Below, piece by piece: positions 34,355-43,384 of a DNA stretch of 51,237 bases; within the stretch, counting starts at the first letter, position 1; each line of letters begins with the position of its first letter. Where the stretch lies: assembly GCA_964653595.1 (NCBI GenBank), contig CAZZHH010000023.1, positions 1 through 51,237 of the forward strand, written 5' to 3'. A program made the position numbers and the translations under genes. The notes below the pieces were generated by a model, which saw only the letters and a program-made list of their open reading frames with translations, searched no databases and was not told the DNA's origin. Source of the stretch: JBAXTE01 sp964653595. GTDB lineage: Bacteria > Bacteroidota > Bacteroidia > Bacteroidales > WCHB1-69.

Positions 34355-37300
34355 TTACTCCATCGGCTTTATCATCCCCTCAATAAACTCAACTTCTTCT
34401 TCCGTTAAACCATACTTGGCATACAGCTGGCGGTCGATATCGGCTACCGACTGACTCCAATCGATATCGGAAGAGGTGGTGAAGTCTTGAAGAGGAACGA
34501 ATTGGTAGACTTTTTTCATTGCATTTTGAGTGTTCTTTGTTAATGACACAAGAAAATGAAAGAATTTTGTTTGTATAAATGCTACAACACTATCTGCAAT
34601 TGCTTTATCTTCGAAAGGACCAATAACTAAATATGTTTCAGTACAACACGAATTTGGAACTGCAATGAATGGATTCAACCAATCACTACTAATATTTCCA
34701 GTTCCCCATGCTTTAGGTATTAAGACTTTATATTTATCAATCCAATCTGTGTTTTTGGCAACATCAGATATTTTTACATATCCAATTCCATCCTTTCTCC
34801 ATCCATTATAATACATTTCTACACTATTCTCGAATTTTATGTGTTTTATCTTCGGTTTAACACGCTTATAGCTATTTTCCTCACGCACATCAAACCCAAA
34901 TGGGTCATTTGCACTCATAATATTAGCAAATGAATCTTCATTGGTTGATCTTACTTTTTGTAATATAGATATTGCTTCGTTATACCTAATAAAAGTTTCT
35001 ACTCCATCTTCCAACAAAAATCTTTTTGATGTAGAAACATACTGTTTGTCGTGAGTTGATACTTCACATTCACCTTCATGAATTTTATCCCATAAAAAAT
35101 AACAAACACCTCCTTTAATTTCAACATTAGAAAAGCAATCTGTTGCATTCAGGAAATCATGAATTTTACTAATTCTATTGTCATTTAGCATTTTATCCCT
35201 AAAGTCATCTAAACCTCTACCTCCACTAAACCAACGTGAAGGCATAATCATAGAAACATATCCCGGATTTATTTTTTTTGCAATTTCTACAAATTTATCG
35301 TAAACAGGTATCGCACTCGAACCTGTTCCACCACCATCCATCACCTGATACGGCGGATTACTTACTATTGCGTTGAATTTCATATTGTCGTTGTTGTTTG
35401 CTTTCCAGTATGTTTTACCGAGTTTTACTTTTTCGATAAAATGAGTGGGTTTGTGAATAATTTGATTGATTAAATCTTCAAAATAATGTGTGTTTACTTT
35501 TGCCTTTCGAAAACCAGCCAGGGTTCGTTTGGTAATGCTTTTGGCCATGGGGGTTTTACAAATCACAAACATGTTTTCGGCCAGCGTTTTGTCCCATAGT
35601 GCCAATTGTTGTTGGGGTGTAAGTTCGAAACCCATTGTGCTTTCGTCCGCTAATCGTGCCCTGTAAATGCCATAAGTCATATACAGCGGATAAAGCCCCG
35701 ATTTGGAGTTGATTTCCAATATGCGGGCATCGGGCGAGAAAACATCTTTTGTAACCTGTCCTTGTTCCACGTATCGGGGTTGCTCTATGGGGTTTTCCAT
35801 GGCTTCGTCATAAAACACATAACCGCCCATGCAGTCGCCAATGTGCATGTTCACCACCCGCCAAGGCGTAAGCACCGTTTCTTTGTCGGGGTTGCGGAAG
35901 GTGTTGAAAATAGCCGTAATACGGGCAATGCGTTCTTCAATAGTCAGGCTGTCGGCTGCCTTTGCCATAGCCCGAATGCGTTTTCCTGCGGCACGAAACA
36001 CATCGGGTTCGTAATATTTTTTAAATTGATTGAACTTCGGTTTGCTCACACCTTTGGGCATAAACTCTTCCCATGATTGCGGATCGATGAGTTGCGCAAA
36101 ATTATCGATGGTAATTTCCGTGTTTTCGTCGTTTACATCCGCTCCGTAAATCAGCAATGGCATTCGGATAGAAATGCCCCGAAGAATAGAAACGGCACTA
36201 TCGCGATTTTTGCGCTTTTCTTCCTTTTCTTTTAGCAGTTTTTTCTGCTCTTCGGTGAGTTCTTCTTTTTTGCGATTTTTCTTTTCGGCTTCGTCTAACT
36301 GTTCGTATTGTTCGTCGGTGAAACCCTGTTTGTTTATGTCGATATCGCCACTTTTAGGCATGGCTTTGGTGCTGCCAATAATCTCTTTAAGTCCATGAAA
36401 TTCTTGGAGTTCCACATTGTCGAGCTTCATCAGCGCATCGTTATTGTACAGGTAATTATCTTCAAAACCATTGCGAACCACCCGTTCAATATATACTTTT
36501 TTGAGTTGCTCCAACATTTTATCTACGTTGTAGGCACTCATGCGCGAACCATCCACCGAAATAATGGGACAAAAATTCAGAAATTCTCCCATAATATCGC
36601 GGTCTTGTCCGGTGGTTTTGCCAACTTTTGCCGATATTTTGGCGGTTTCGGCTATAACTTTCAGGGTGCGATCGGGCGCAAAGTCGAACACAAAACACTC
36701 TTCTTTTACCCGTCCGTTAATGGTGGCGGGTGTTTGAACTCTGAAAATGGTTTGCATGTATCCCGAAGCCGAAGTGTTGAACGAGCCCGAAAGCATAAAT
36801 ACGGCTGTCCATGCAGGCACCGAAACCCCCGTGGTGAGGCGTCCACACGACAGTGTAATGGTGTAGGATTCGTGGGGATTGGGGCCAATGGCATTTTCCA
36901 CCTTTTTGAGTGCTTCATGATTGGCTTCTTCCTCGTCGCCATCACCTGCTACGTTTACTATCTGAAACTGACTAAATACTGGGTGTGATTGCAAGAGTGC
37001 ACTCAGGGCGCGCGCTTCTTTTACGCCCGGTACCATCCACAGCGAATGGCGGAAGTTATCGCGGTATTCCTGCGTTGAGTATGGATAATTGCTGTGTTCG
37101 TCGGCTTTACAAATCAGATTTAGAAATGAACGCACATCGTTTTCGTGCAGAAACTTGCCTTCGTTGTTGGGTCGGAAAAACTCACGGAAATTGAAAGCCA
37201 CATCTTCATCTACAAACTGTTTCATGAGTTTGCCCAAATCATAAGTAAATATATTCATTCGGGGTAAAGATGCATAAGGGTTTGGGTCGCCCACGTGCAG

Positions 37301-38341
37301 CATACCCCATTCGGTTTTGGCGCGTTGCTCCATCACATAATCCCAGGTATAGATTTCATCTTCCTTAAAGTCGTCAAACAAATTAAACGGTGTACCCGAA
37401 AGACGCAATACTTTGGTTTCGGCTTTCACCAATTCCGTCATCACGGCTTTGCCGAGCTCGGTTTGTGTACCTTCGTGCGCTTCGTCCACTATGATAAAAT
37501 CCCAATTGGCACCGAAAATCTCATTGTTTTTATCAAAATTTCCGCCCACCTGCGCCGAACCCCTCAAATCTTGCATGGAGGCAAAATAAACATATTTCGT
37601 TTGGCATTTGGTACAGGCATTTTCTAAAGTGCCAAATGTATCGCCATTGGTTTTCGAGCCATATCTATAAGGTGAGTTATCTTCGGAAAATATCTTCCCG
37701 AAATCGTCGAACCAACCAGCATCCACCACTGGGCGGTGGGTAAGTATCAGCGTTCGGGTAAAATCCATGTCTTTCACCACCTGCAACGCTGACAGGGTTT
37801 TGCCAAAGCGCATTTTGGCGTTCCACAGCATTTGATTACTCTTCTTGAATTGCTTTTTGGTGCGATCAATGGCTTCTTTCTGTTCAGGTCGGAATGCAAT
37901 AGGCGATTTATCGGCACTTATCTGGTTTGCACCAAGCGAATCTTTTCCTTCTTTTACAGCCTTAATGGCATTTTTTGCCGTTTCGAGGTCGGTTACAAAC
38001 CATTCGTTGGCTTTGTGTTGGGTTTCAAAAGTTTTTCGCTTAATACCTGAGCGTATCAACACATTATGTACTTCGGCATCCGAAAAAGCGTGGAATGTTT
38101 TATTTTTGATATAAACAGACAATTCGGTGTGAAGCAGGTCGTAATATATCCCCGCCGTTTGCGTGTATTGGTTGATTCGTTTTTTTGCCGCCTCGTTCAG
38201 CGCTTTGCTGTTGGGTTCGAGTCCCAACAAATTTTCGTTGTCCGAAGTGGCTTCCCCAATTTTCAGGCAGCCTTTGTGCTCCGCATCGTTGATGCGAAAT
38301 ACATAAATCAGTTTGAGTTTAAGAGCCGAAGTGAATTTCAT
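34355..38341 (-). CDS. Fusion restriction-modification enzyme: GIY-YIG-like nuclease, SF2 helicase, N6-adenine methyltransferase
   Basis: A single 1328-residue polypeptide. Residues 9-118 resemble a GIY-YIG/T5orf172 nuclease (LIYVFRI, CLKIGEAT, RINQY, DAEVHNVL with possible catalytic E90, then EWF). Residues 145-600 are an SF2 helicase: Walker A MRFGKT (177-182), DEAH at 286-289, LSGTPFN (314-320), TTGVSVPAW and GYMQTIFRVQTP (motif VI). A charged coiled coil covers about 680-715. The methyltransferase has ETVLTPWRVVNMHIGD (about 821-836), motif I-like ILEINSKSGLYPLY (874-887) and NPPY at 995-998. The C-terminus would recognise DNA. The region for about 1000-1275 is far more AT-rich than its surroundings. 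It ends a three-gene cassette, 17 nt after a RhuM gene. It probably cuts unmodified foreign DNA; its exact type is uncertain. Confidence 0.85.
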   Translation of the reverse strand: MKFTSALKLKLIYVFRINDAEHKGCLKIGEATSDNENLLGLEPNSKALNEAAKKRINQYTQTAGIYYDLLHTELSVYIKNKTFHAFSDAEVHNVLIRSGIKRKTFETQHKANEWFVTDLETAKNAIKAVKEGKDSLGANQISADKSPIAFRPEQKEAIDRTKKQFKKSNQMLWNAKMRFGKTLSALQVVKDMDFTRTLILTHRPVVDAGWFDDFGKIFSEDNSPYRYGSKTNGDTFGTLENACTKCQTKYVYFASMQDLRGSAQVGGNFDKNNEIFGANWDFIIVDEAHEGTQTELGKAVMTELVKAETKVLRLSGTPFNLFDDFKEDEIYTWDYVMEQRAKTEWGMLHVGDPNPYASLPRMNIFTYDLGKLMKQFVDEDVAFNFREFFRPNNEGKFLHENDVRSFLNLICKADEHSNYPYSTQEYRDNFRHSLWMVPGVKEARALSALLQSHPVFSQFQIVNVAGDGDEEEANHEALKKVENAIGPNPHESYTITLSCGRLTTGVSVPAWTAVFMLSGSFNTSASGYMQTIFRVQTPATINGRVKEECFVFDFAPDRTLKVIAETAKISAKVGKTTGQDRDIMGEFLNFCPIISVDGSRMSAYNVDKMLEQLKKVYIERVVRNGFEDNYLYNNDALMKLDNVELQEFHGLKEIIGSTKAMPKSGDIDINKQGFTDEQYEQLDEAEKKNRKKEELTEEQKKLLKEKEEKRKNRDSAVSILRGISIRMPLLIYGADVNDENTEITIDNFAQLIDPQSWEEFMPKGVSKPKFNQFKKYYEPDVFRAAGKRIRAMAKAADSLTIEERIARITAIFNTFRNPDKETVLTPWRVVNMHIGDCMGGYVFYDEAMENPIEQPRYVEQGQVTKDVFSPDARILEINSKSGLYPLYMTYGIYRARLADESTMGFELTPQQQLALWDKTLAENMFVICKTPMAKSITKRTLAGFRKAKVNTHYFEDLINQIIHKPTHFIEKVKLGKTYWKANNNDNMKFNAIVSNPPYQVMDGGGTGSSAIPVYDKFVEIAKKINPGYVSMIMPSRWFSGGRGLDDFRDKMLNDNRISKIHDFLNATDCFSNVEIKGGVCYFLWDKIHEGECEVSTHDKQYVSTSKRFLLEDGVETFIRYNEAISILQKVRSTNEDSFANIMSANDPFGFDVREENSYKRVKPKIKHIKFENSVEMYYNGWRKDGIGYVKISDVAKNTDWIDKYKVLIPKAWGTGNISSDWLNPFIAVPNSCCTETYLVIGPFEDKAIADSVVAFIQTKFFHFLVSLTKNTQNAMKKVYQFVPLQDFTTSSDIDWSQSVADIDRQLYAKYGLTEEEVEFIEGMIKPME

Positions 38342-38358
38342 CGTTTAAACGGAGTTAT

Positions 38359-39438
38359 TTATTTATAATGCTTATTATCAATATGTTTAATCATTTTTTC
38401 GTAATCGCTTTCAAAATTTTTGTCTTGTATCGTTCTGAATTTACCATATTCTTCAGTAGCCTTGTCATCAGCTTGTTGCTTACTTATCTTTCCCAAGCCT
38501 TCGAGCACTGGATATCCATTTAAATCAAGATAACTGCTCATAAATCCTATCCAGTCCTGCATCGTAGTTGGTAAATGTCGCTCAGCACGCAACTGCGCTA
38601 GATCCAGAAATGCAGTTACAGTTAATCTCAATTTATGCAATTCATCTTCGTTCAAATAGTTTTTTGCGATGCTAATATCCGTTTTGTAAATTTTCCCATT
38701 GGGAGAATGAGCCCAGTGGGTTAAACCCATATTTTCTTTTTCGGCACTGGCACGGTTGAATATTATTTCAGCGGCTGTTTCACCAGCTATTGCATAATGC
38801 AATTTATTTTGAATAAATGCAAAAAAATCTTTTGTTATCGCGCTATTCTTATCATAATCCGATGCAAGAGCGAAAATATCTGTAATTTGAAGATATAAAC
38901 GTCTTTCGCTGAGACGTATATCCCGAATGCGCTCCAACATTTCATTGAAGTAAGCATCATCAAATTTTCGCCCTTGTTTAAATCGGTCGTCATTCAGCAC
39001 ATACCCTTTTTGTATGTATTCGTGCACAATGCGGGTTGCAAATTTTCGGAATTGAGTAGCCTTTATCGAATTTACCCTGTAACCAACTGAAATAATCATA
39101 TCCAGATGATAAAACCGAATCTCCCTGTTTACTTGGCGTTTGCCTTCATTTCGAACTACTCGAATTTTTCGAGCAGTTGATTCTTCTTCCAATTCACCGC
39201 ATTTGTAAATTTCCTGAATATGATAAGTGATTGTGTGTTCTTCAACTCCAAATAATTGAGCCATGATCTGCTGACTCATCCACATGGAATCATCAGCCAT
39301 ATATACTTCTACTTCCACCTCACCGACATCGTTTGTATAAAAAGCCAATCCAACCCGTTCGGGCACTTCCTTATTAAATTTTGCTCGCCATTCATCAAGC
39401 TGATGGTCAAAACTTTTATCGATTGAATTTTTCTTCAT
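38359..39438 (-). CDS. RhuM-family protein
   Basis: A 359-residue protein of the RhuM (virulence RhuM) family. The N-terminal half has the DNA-binding-like segment VEVYMADDSMWMSQQIMAQL, then FGVEEHTITYHIQEIYKCGE, REIRFYHLDMIISVGYRVNS and ATQFRKFATRIVHEYIQKGY, as in Bro/KilA-like regulators. The C-terminal half (NKLHYAIAGETAAEIIFNRA, then GLTHWAHSPNGKIYKTDISI, AKNYLNEDELHKL) is the typical RhuM end. Such proteins often sit inside restriction-modification loci, but their biochemical job is not established. Here it is the middle gene of the cassette with gaps of 22 and 17 nt. Confidence 0.88.
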   Translation of the reverse strand: MKKNSIDKSFDHQLDEWRAKFNKEVPERVGLAFYTNDVGEVEVEVYMADDSMWMSQQIMAQLFGVEEHTITYHIQEIYKCGELEEESTARKIRVVRNEGKRQVNREIRFYHLDMIISVGYRVNSIKATQFRKFATRIVHEYIQKGYVLNDDRFKQGRKFDDAYFNEMLERIRDIRLSERRLYLQITDIFALASDYDKNSAITKDFFAFIQNKLHYAIAGETAAEIIFNRASAEKENMGLTHWAHSPNGKIYKTDISIAKNYLNEDELHKLRLTVTAFLDLAQLRAERHLPTTMQDWIGFMSSYLDLNGYPVLEGLGKISKQQADDKATEEYGKFRTIQDKNFESDYEKMIKHIDNKHYK

Positions 39439-39460
39439 ATTCCATTTTGTTCAAATAGGT

Positions 39461-40468
39461 TCATTTATTCTTCAACAAATCCACAAATCGAATCTTTCTT
39501 CCTTTTCTCCCTGTTTCAAAATCTTTATTTGCCCAATCTTTAATCAAACAATATATGCCATTGTGTTTGTGTATATTGTCTGTTTTGCACCCCTCACAAG
39601 GTGTTATCATTTCTTTTTCTTCAAACAAATCCTGCACAATGGTTTTACGGTTGCCACAGCTATTGGGCACAACTCCTTTCAAACCATCCATTTGCCACAC
39701 GTTCCACGAAATGATATAGGCAATGTATTTAATGGATTTCAACAAGGGATGTTTGCCAAATTTCTGCTCATAGTTTTCGATAAATGTGTAGAGCATGGCT
39801 TCGCGTGCCAACAGCAGACTATCTCCCTGCCACTCAAAAGCATACGTGTTTTCATAAGCCATTTGTGCCGCTTCGAGCCAATCTCCACTGATGTCCACAT
39901 TCTCGGAGATTACCCGCAGTTTTCGGTCGAGAAGACCGATTCGCTTTTCAATTGGAATAAATTCGCCGGTAGTGGGGTCGTAGCGGCTGGTGATGTAAGG
40001 AGCTTCACCGCAGGTCATTTCCAGTCGGGTATCACGTACATAATGTTTCCAGGTTTTTCCTTCGGGAAAAGTGATTTTTTCAGAGTTTATTTCCCAACAA
40101 TGTGAACCATCCGCATTCAAAATCTCATGATTAAAGACATTTTCACAACCAAACCAGGCATTATCTATCAAATTGTTTTGTGCATTGCAAATCCATGAAG
40201 GGGTAAAGACTTCGGCCATTTCTCTAACCCTCGATAATTGCATTTGTTTGTCTTTTTGGACTCGGGGCATTATCACATCGCCATTATCACCTGTAATAAG
40301 CTGGGGTAATATGGGAGATGAAAACTCATATCCATTGCCCAAACCTTGGTAATTGCCTGTGGCCCAAAAAATATTTTTTCCAGTGGAATGGTCAAGCAAT
40401 AGGAGATCAAGCACCTCGGGATAGGAACCTAATATATCGTTTTCATATATATCAATCTCTGCTTGCAT
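39461..40468 (-). CDS. Restriction-modification methylase-like protein with GEAPY in place of NPPY
   Basis: A 335-residue protein, first gene of the cassette. REMAEVFTPSWICNAQNNLI (83-102) is like the N-terminal motif X region of N6-adenine methyltransferases, in which VFTP precedes a helix. At about 152-164 it has TCGEAPYITSRYD, where EAPY (155-158) occupies the place of catalytic NPPY, so the protein may be a non-catalytic or specificity partner. The C-terminal part has two CXXC-like pairs in CEGCKTDNIHKHNGIYC. I start at ATG 40468; the frame opens with a TTG one codon earlier. It lies 54 nt after folD. The function is inferred only from context. Confidence 0.75.
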   Translation of the reverse strand: MQAEIDIYENDILGSYPEVLDLLLLDHSTGKNIFWATGNYQGLGNGYEFSSPILPQLITGDNGDVIMPRVQKDKQMQLSRVREMAEVFTPSWICNAQNNLIDNAWFGCENVFNHEILNADGSHCWEINSEKITFPEGKTWKHYVRDTRLEMTCGEAPYITSRYDPTTGEFIPIEKRIGLLDRKLRVISENVDISGDWLEAAQMAYENTYAFEWQGDSLLLAREAMLYTFIENYEQKFGKHPLLKSIKYIAYIISWNVWQMDGLKGVVPNSCGNRKTIVQDLFEEKEMITPCEGCKTDNIHKHNGIYCLIKDWANKDFETGRKGRKIRFVDLLKNK

Positions 40469-40522
40469 CAATTTTCATATTTGAATTTAATCATTTTTAT
40501 CAACCCACTCACATAACCTCCC

Positions 40523-41395
40523 TTACAATAAATTCTTGCTTTTCCAGGCTTCAAATGTGTTCAGAATCAGCCCGGCGATGGTCATGGGACCCACCCCACC
40601 TGGAACCGGTGTAATCCATTGGCAGCGGGGTGCAACCGTTTCAAAATCGACATCTCCGACAATTTTGCCGGTGTCCAATTTGTTGATTCCCACATCAATC
40701 ACAATGGCGCCCTCTTTGACCATTTTGCCGGTCAACAGTGCCGGTTTGCCTACGGCCACAATCACGATGTCGGCGCGTTTGGTCTCATTTTCCAACAAGT
40801 CATACGGCGTGTTGATGTCGCAGGTGGTCACGGTGGCGCGACCGATTTTGAAGTCGTTGCCGAGCATGATGGCCGTCGGTTTGCCCACGATGTTGGAGCG
40901 GCCGATGATGACGATATGTTTGCCTTTGGTTTCGATGTTGTAGAATTGGATCAGCTTCAAGATGCCGTATGCCGTAGCCGGACGCATCGATTTTTGCCCC
41001 AACGCCATTTTTCCGAAGTTCTGCGGATGAAACCCGTCGATATCTTTCTGCGGATCAATGGTGTTGATGATCTCTTCGGTATTGATTTGTTGCGGAAGCG
41101 GCAGTTGCACGATGAATCCATCCACGTCGGAGTGGTTGAGCCGGACGATTTCAGCCAAGAGTTCTTCGTGGGTGATGTCGTCGTTGAAGCGGATCAGCGA
41201 TGCGTCGATATTGGAGCGGTCGGACGCCTTGATCTTTGATTTCACGTACGATTCGCTAGCGGGATTGTTTCCCACCAATACGATGGCCATTTTGGGTTTC
41301 CTCAGATACGGATTATTCCTAATATAGGTGGCGATATTCTCATTTACATTTTCGAGCAACGAAGCCGAAACCAGTTTTCCATCCAACAGTTGCAT
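40523..41395 (-). CDS. folD: Bifunctional methylenetetrahydrofolate dehydrogenase/cyclohydrolase
   Basis: A 290-residue enzyme that interconverts 5,10-methylene- and 10-formyl-tetrahydrofolate. The catalytic motif YVKSK has K54, and IVLVGNNPASESYV, GFIVQLPLP, IDPQKDIDGFHPQNFG, IGRSNIVGKPTAIML (NADP loop) and TPVPGGVGPMTIAGLI are all typical. Base composition is clearly richer in G+C than most of the window. It is upstream of, and on the same strand as, the restriction-modification cassette. Confidence 0.96.
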   Translation of the reverse strand: MQLLDGKLVSASLLENVNENIATYIRNNPYLRKPKMAIVLVGNNPASESYVKSKIKASDRSNIDASLIRFNDDITHEELLAEIVRLNHSDVDGFIVQLPLPQQINTEEIINTIDPQKDIDGFHPQNFGKMALGQKSMRPATAYGILKLIQFYNIETKGKHIVIIGRSNIVGKPTAIMLGNDFKIGRATVTTCDINTPYDLLENETKRADIVIVAVGKPALLTGKMVKEGAIVIDVGINKLDTGKIVGDVDFETVAPRCQWITPVPGGVGPMTIAGLILNTFEAWKSKNLL

Positions 41396-41507
41396 ATATT
41401 CTTGTTTTTTGTTGCGAAGTTACGATATTTTTGGAAATTTTGGCAGAGGGAAATAACAATAACGAATGATTGATTATTTAATTATTCTAATACACAAACA
41501 TCCATTT

Positions 41508-41538
41508 TTGTTATAGTTCTTAAAAGTAGTTACATTTG
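41508..41538 (+). promoter_or_regulatory. Promoter of the DUF1232 gene
   Basis: TTG at 41508-41510 (within TTTTTG), 20 nt, then TACATTTG at 41531-41538. It is a near-perfect Bacteroidota promoter, 36 nt before the ATG at 41575, and it lies within the longer frame starting at a TTG (41536), which rules that start out. Confidence 0.7.
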
Positions 41539-41574
41539 TATCAAGAAATAGATTTTATCTCAGAACATACAATA

Positions 41575-42078
41575 ATGAAATTCCTGAACAACCTCAAACA
41601 AAAAGCAAAGGCATTAAAAAATGAGATCATTGCCTTGTCGCTTTCCTTCAAGCACAAAAAGACTCCGTGGCAAGCCAAGATGATGATCGGGTTAACCATC
41701 AGCTTTGCGCTCAGTCCCATCGACCTGATTCCCGACTTTATCCCTGTGATCGGCCATCTGGATGATTTGATCATCTTGCCGTTCATGATTCTGATTTCGA
41801 TAAAAATGATACCGGCCGAAGTGATGGAGGAGTGCCGTAAACGAGCAGTAGAAGGAATCCGGCTTAACAAAAAAAATTGGACTGTATACTGCTGTGGTTA
41901 TCATTTTGTTGTGGACTGTAATTATCGGATGATTTGTCTCCAAAATCTTGCAATAAACCATATTCATTATTTTACTCCATCAACTTCATGGATTTTACTC
42001 AAACAAAACATCCATAATCAGTTCGTTTTGAACCAGACCGCCATAGTAGGTGTTGTTTTCCACTCCAAAAATTTATAA
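41575..42078 (+). CDS. DUF1232/YkvA-family membrane protein, probably frameshifted at an A8 run
   Basis: The first 98 codons are a clear DUF1232 protein with the signature ALSPIDLIPDFIPVIGHLDD and ILPFMILISIKMIP. After the poly-A run at 41869-41876 (eight A) the frame as given continues for about 70 residues of unlikely sequence (CCGYHFVVDCNYRMICLQNL). With one A fewer it would read KKIGLYTAVVIILLWTVIIG and stop at 41930-41932, giving a 118-residue protein with a normal C-terminal membrane helix. The shift may be a sequencing error, a real mutation, or slippage used as a switch. Promoter and start are good. Confidence 0.75.
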   Translation: MKFLNNLKQKAKALKNEIIALSLSFKHKKTPWQAKMMIGLTISFALSPIDLIPDFIPVIGHLDDLIILPFMILISIKMIPAEVMEECRKRAVEGIRLNKKNWTVYCCGYHFVVDCNYRMICLQNLAINHIHYFTPSTSWILLKQNIHNQFVLNQTAIVGVVFHSKNL

Positions 42079-42355
42079 TGCTTTTTTAATTAACCTAACC
42101 TGCTTATCCCTTCCAATAATCTGTTCCATAACATTTTAATTTGACTAAAAAGATATAAAAAGATATAAAATATTCAATAATTTACATAAATATATTTTTC
42201 ACTTTGGCTATATCTATGTTTAATTAGATACTTTTAGCCATTCTAAATTATTGGAATTTGTTATTGGAATTTAGAATTAACCATATAACAAAATGATTTT
42301 TCTTAATCTATCGTGATTTATCATTTTATTAAATCATGATTCCTTTAAAAAAGAG
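41933..42355. other. AT-rich region between the DUF1232 gene and the GAPDH gene
   Basis: If the shifted stop at 41932 is the true end, about 420 bp here are non-coding. They hold two short direct repeats (AAAAAGATATA near 42150, and TTATTGGAATTT near 42250) and no recognised gene or hairpin. Confidence 0.45.
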
Positions 42356-42363
42356 TACATTTG
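42356..42363 (+). promoter_or_regulatory. -7 element of the GAPDH-mqnE operon
   Basis: TACATTTG fits TAnnTTTG and lies 24 nt before the ATG at 42388. No TTG stands 19-20 nt upstream. Confidence 0.5.
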
Positions 42364-42387
42364 CACTGTTTTTTGAAACTGAAAGTT

Positions 42388-43380
42388 ATGACAAAAAAAG
42401 TGGGAATAAATGGTTTTGGCAGAATCGGGAAAGTGGTTTTCCGGTTGTTGCAAAACAATCCCGAAATGGAAGTGATGGGAATCAACGACCCGATGGATTT
42501 GGAAACGTTGGTCTATTTACTCAAGTACGACACGATTCACGGTCGTTTTAACGGCACAGTCAGCAAAGCTGAAGACGGAATCATCGTGAACAGTCGTTTC
42601 ATCCCTGTGAGCGGGGAGATTGAGCCAGAAAACATTCCTTGGAGTGCTTGGGGAGCGGAATACGTGGTAGAATCCTCGGGACTTTTTAAAAGTCGTCCCT
42701 TACTCGAAAAACATCTGATTGCAGGTGCAAAGAAAGTAATCCTCTCCTGTCCTACTGAGGACCATTCTATGAAAACCATCGTTTTGGGCGTCAACGAGGA
42801 AATTCTCATCGATAACGACCTTATTATTTCTAACGCTTCATGTACTACCAACTGTGTAGCCCCAATCCTTAAAGTTTTGGATGATGTTTTTGGCATTGAA
42901 ACTGGGTTTATGAATACTGTCCACCCATTTACGAACAATCAACGCATCATCGACGCACCTCATCCAGACATCCGACGTTCGAGAGCGGCCGCTTCGAATA
43001 TCATCCCAACGACATCCACAGCAGTAAAGACTCTATTTGACGTTATGCCAAAATTCAAGGACCGTTTTAATGGCTTTGCCACGCGCGTTCCTGTTGCGGA
43101 CGGTTCGTTTGTGGAGTTGTGTCTAAACCTCTCTACCGACACCGACATTCAATCCATCAACGCATTGATGAAAAAAGTCTCTGAAACCACCTATCATAAT
43201 CTGATTGAGTACACCGAAGACCCGATTGTCTCTAGCGACATCATCGACAATTCGCATAGTGCCATCTTCGATGCTCGTGCTACCAAAGTCATCGGCAAAC
43301 GATTTATCCAAATATTGGTATGGTATGACAATGAGTTTGGGTATTCCAATCGGATTGTAGATTTGCTCTCAAAAATATAA
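42388..43380 (+). CDS. gap: Glyceraldehyde-3-phosphate dehydrogenase-family protein
   Basis: A 330-residue protein of the GapA family. The NAD loop VGINGFGRIGK is at the N-terminus; the nucleophile is C152 in SNASCTTNC and the catalytic base H179 in NTVHPFTNNQ; the C-terminal WYDNEFGYSNRI is typical. Unusual details are HPFTNNQ instead of the common HAYTxDQ or HSYTNDQ, and NDPMDLETLVYLLKYDTIHG at the Rossmann edge. This may be a second GAPDH for gluconeogenic or special use rather than the main glycolytic enzyme. The ATG follows a promoter box. mqnE starts 4 nt after the stop, so the two are coupled. Confidence 0.88.
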   Translation: MTKKVGINGFGRIGKVVFRLLQNNPEMEVMGINDPMDLETLVYLLKYDTIHGRFNGTVSKAEDGIIVNSRFIPVSGEIEPENIPWSAWGAEYVVESSGLFKSRPLLEKHLIAGAKKVILSCPTEDHSMKTIVLGVNEEILIDNDLIISNASCTTNCVAPILKVLDDVFGIETGFMNTVHPFTNNQRIIDAPHPDIRRSRAAASNIIPTTSTAVKTLFDVMPKFKDRFNGFATRVPVADGSFVELCLNLSTDTDIQSINALMKKVSETTYHNLIEYTEDPIVSSDIIDNSHSAIFDARATKVIGKRFIQILVWYDNEFGYSNRIVDLLSKI

Positions 43381-43384
43381 CATT

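Noticed and set aside
36308..36988. Plus-strand frame of 226 codons
   Set aside because: It lies antisense within the helicase part of the fusion enzyme gene and reads as low-quality protein; it is a shadow of the real frame.
34355..38341. Classical type I HsdR or type III Res subunit
   Set aside because: The chain also holds a complete methyltransferase with NPPY and a GIY-YIG-like N-terminus, and no HsdS or Mod gene is present.
40619..41239. Plus-strand frame of 206 codons
   Set aside because: It is entirely antisense to folD, in a G+C-richer gene where open shadow frames are expected.
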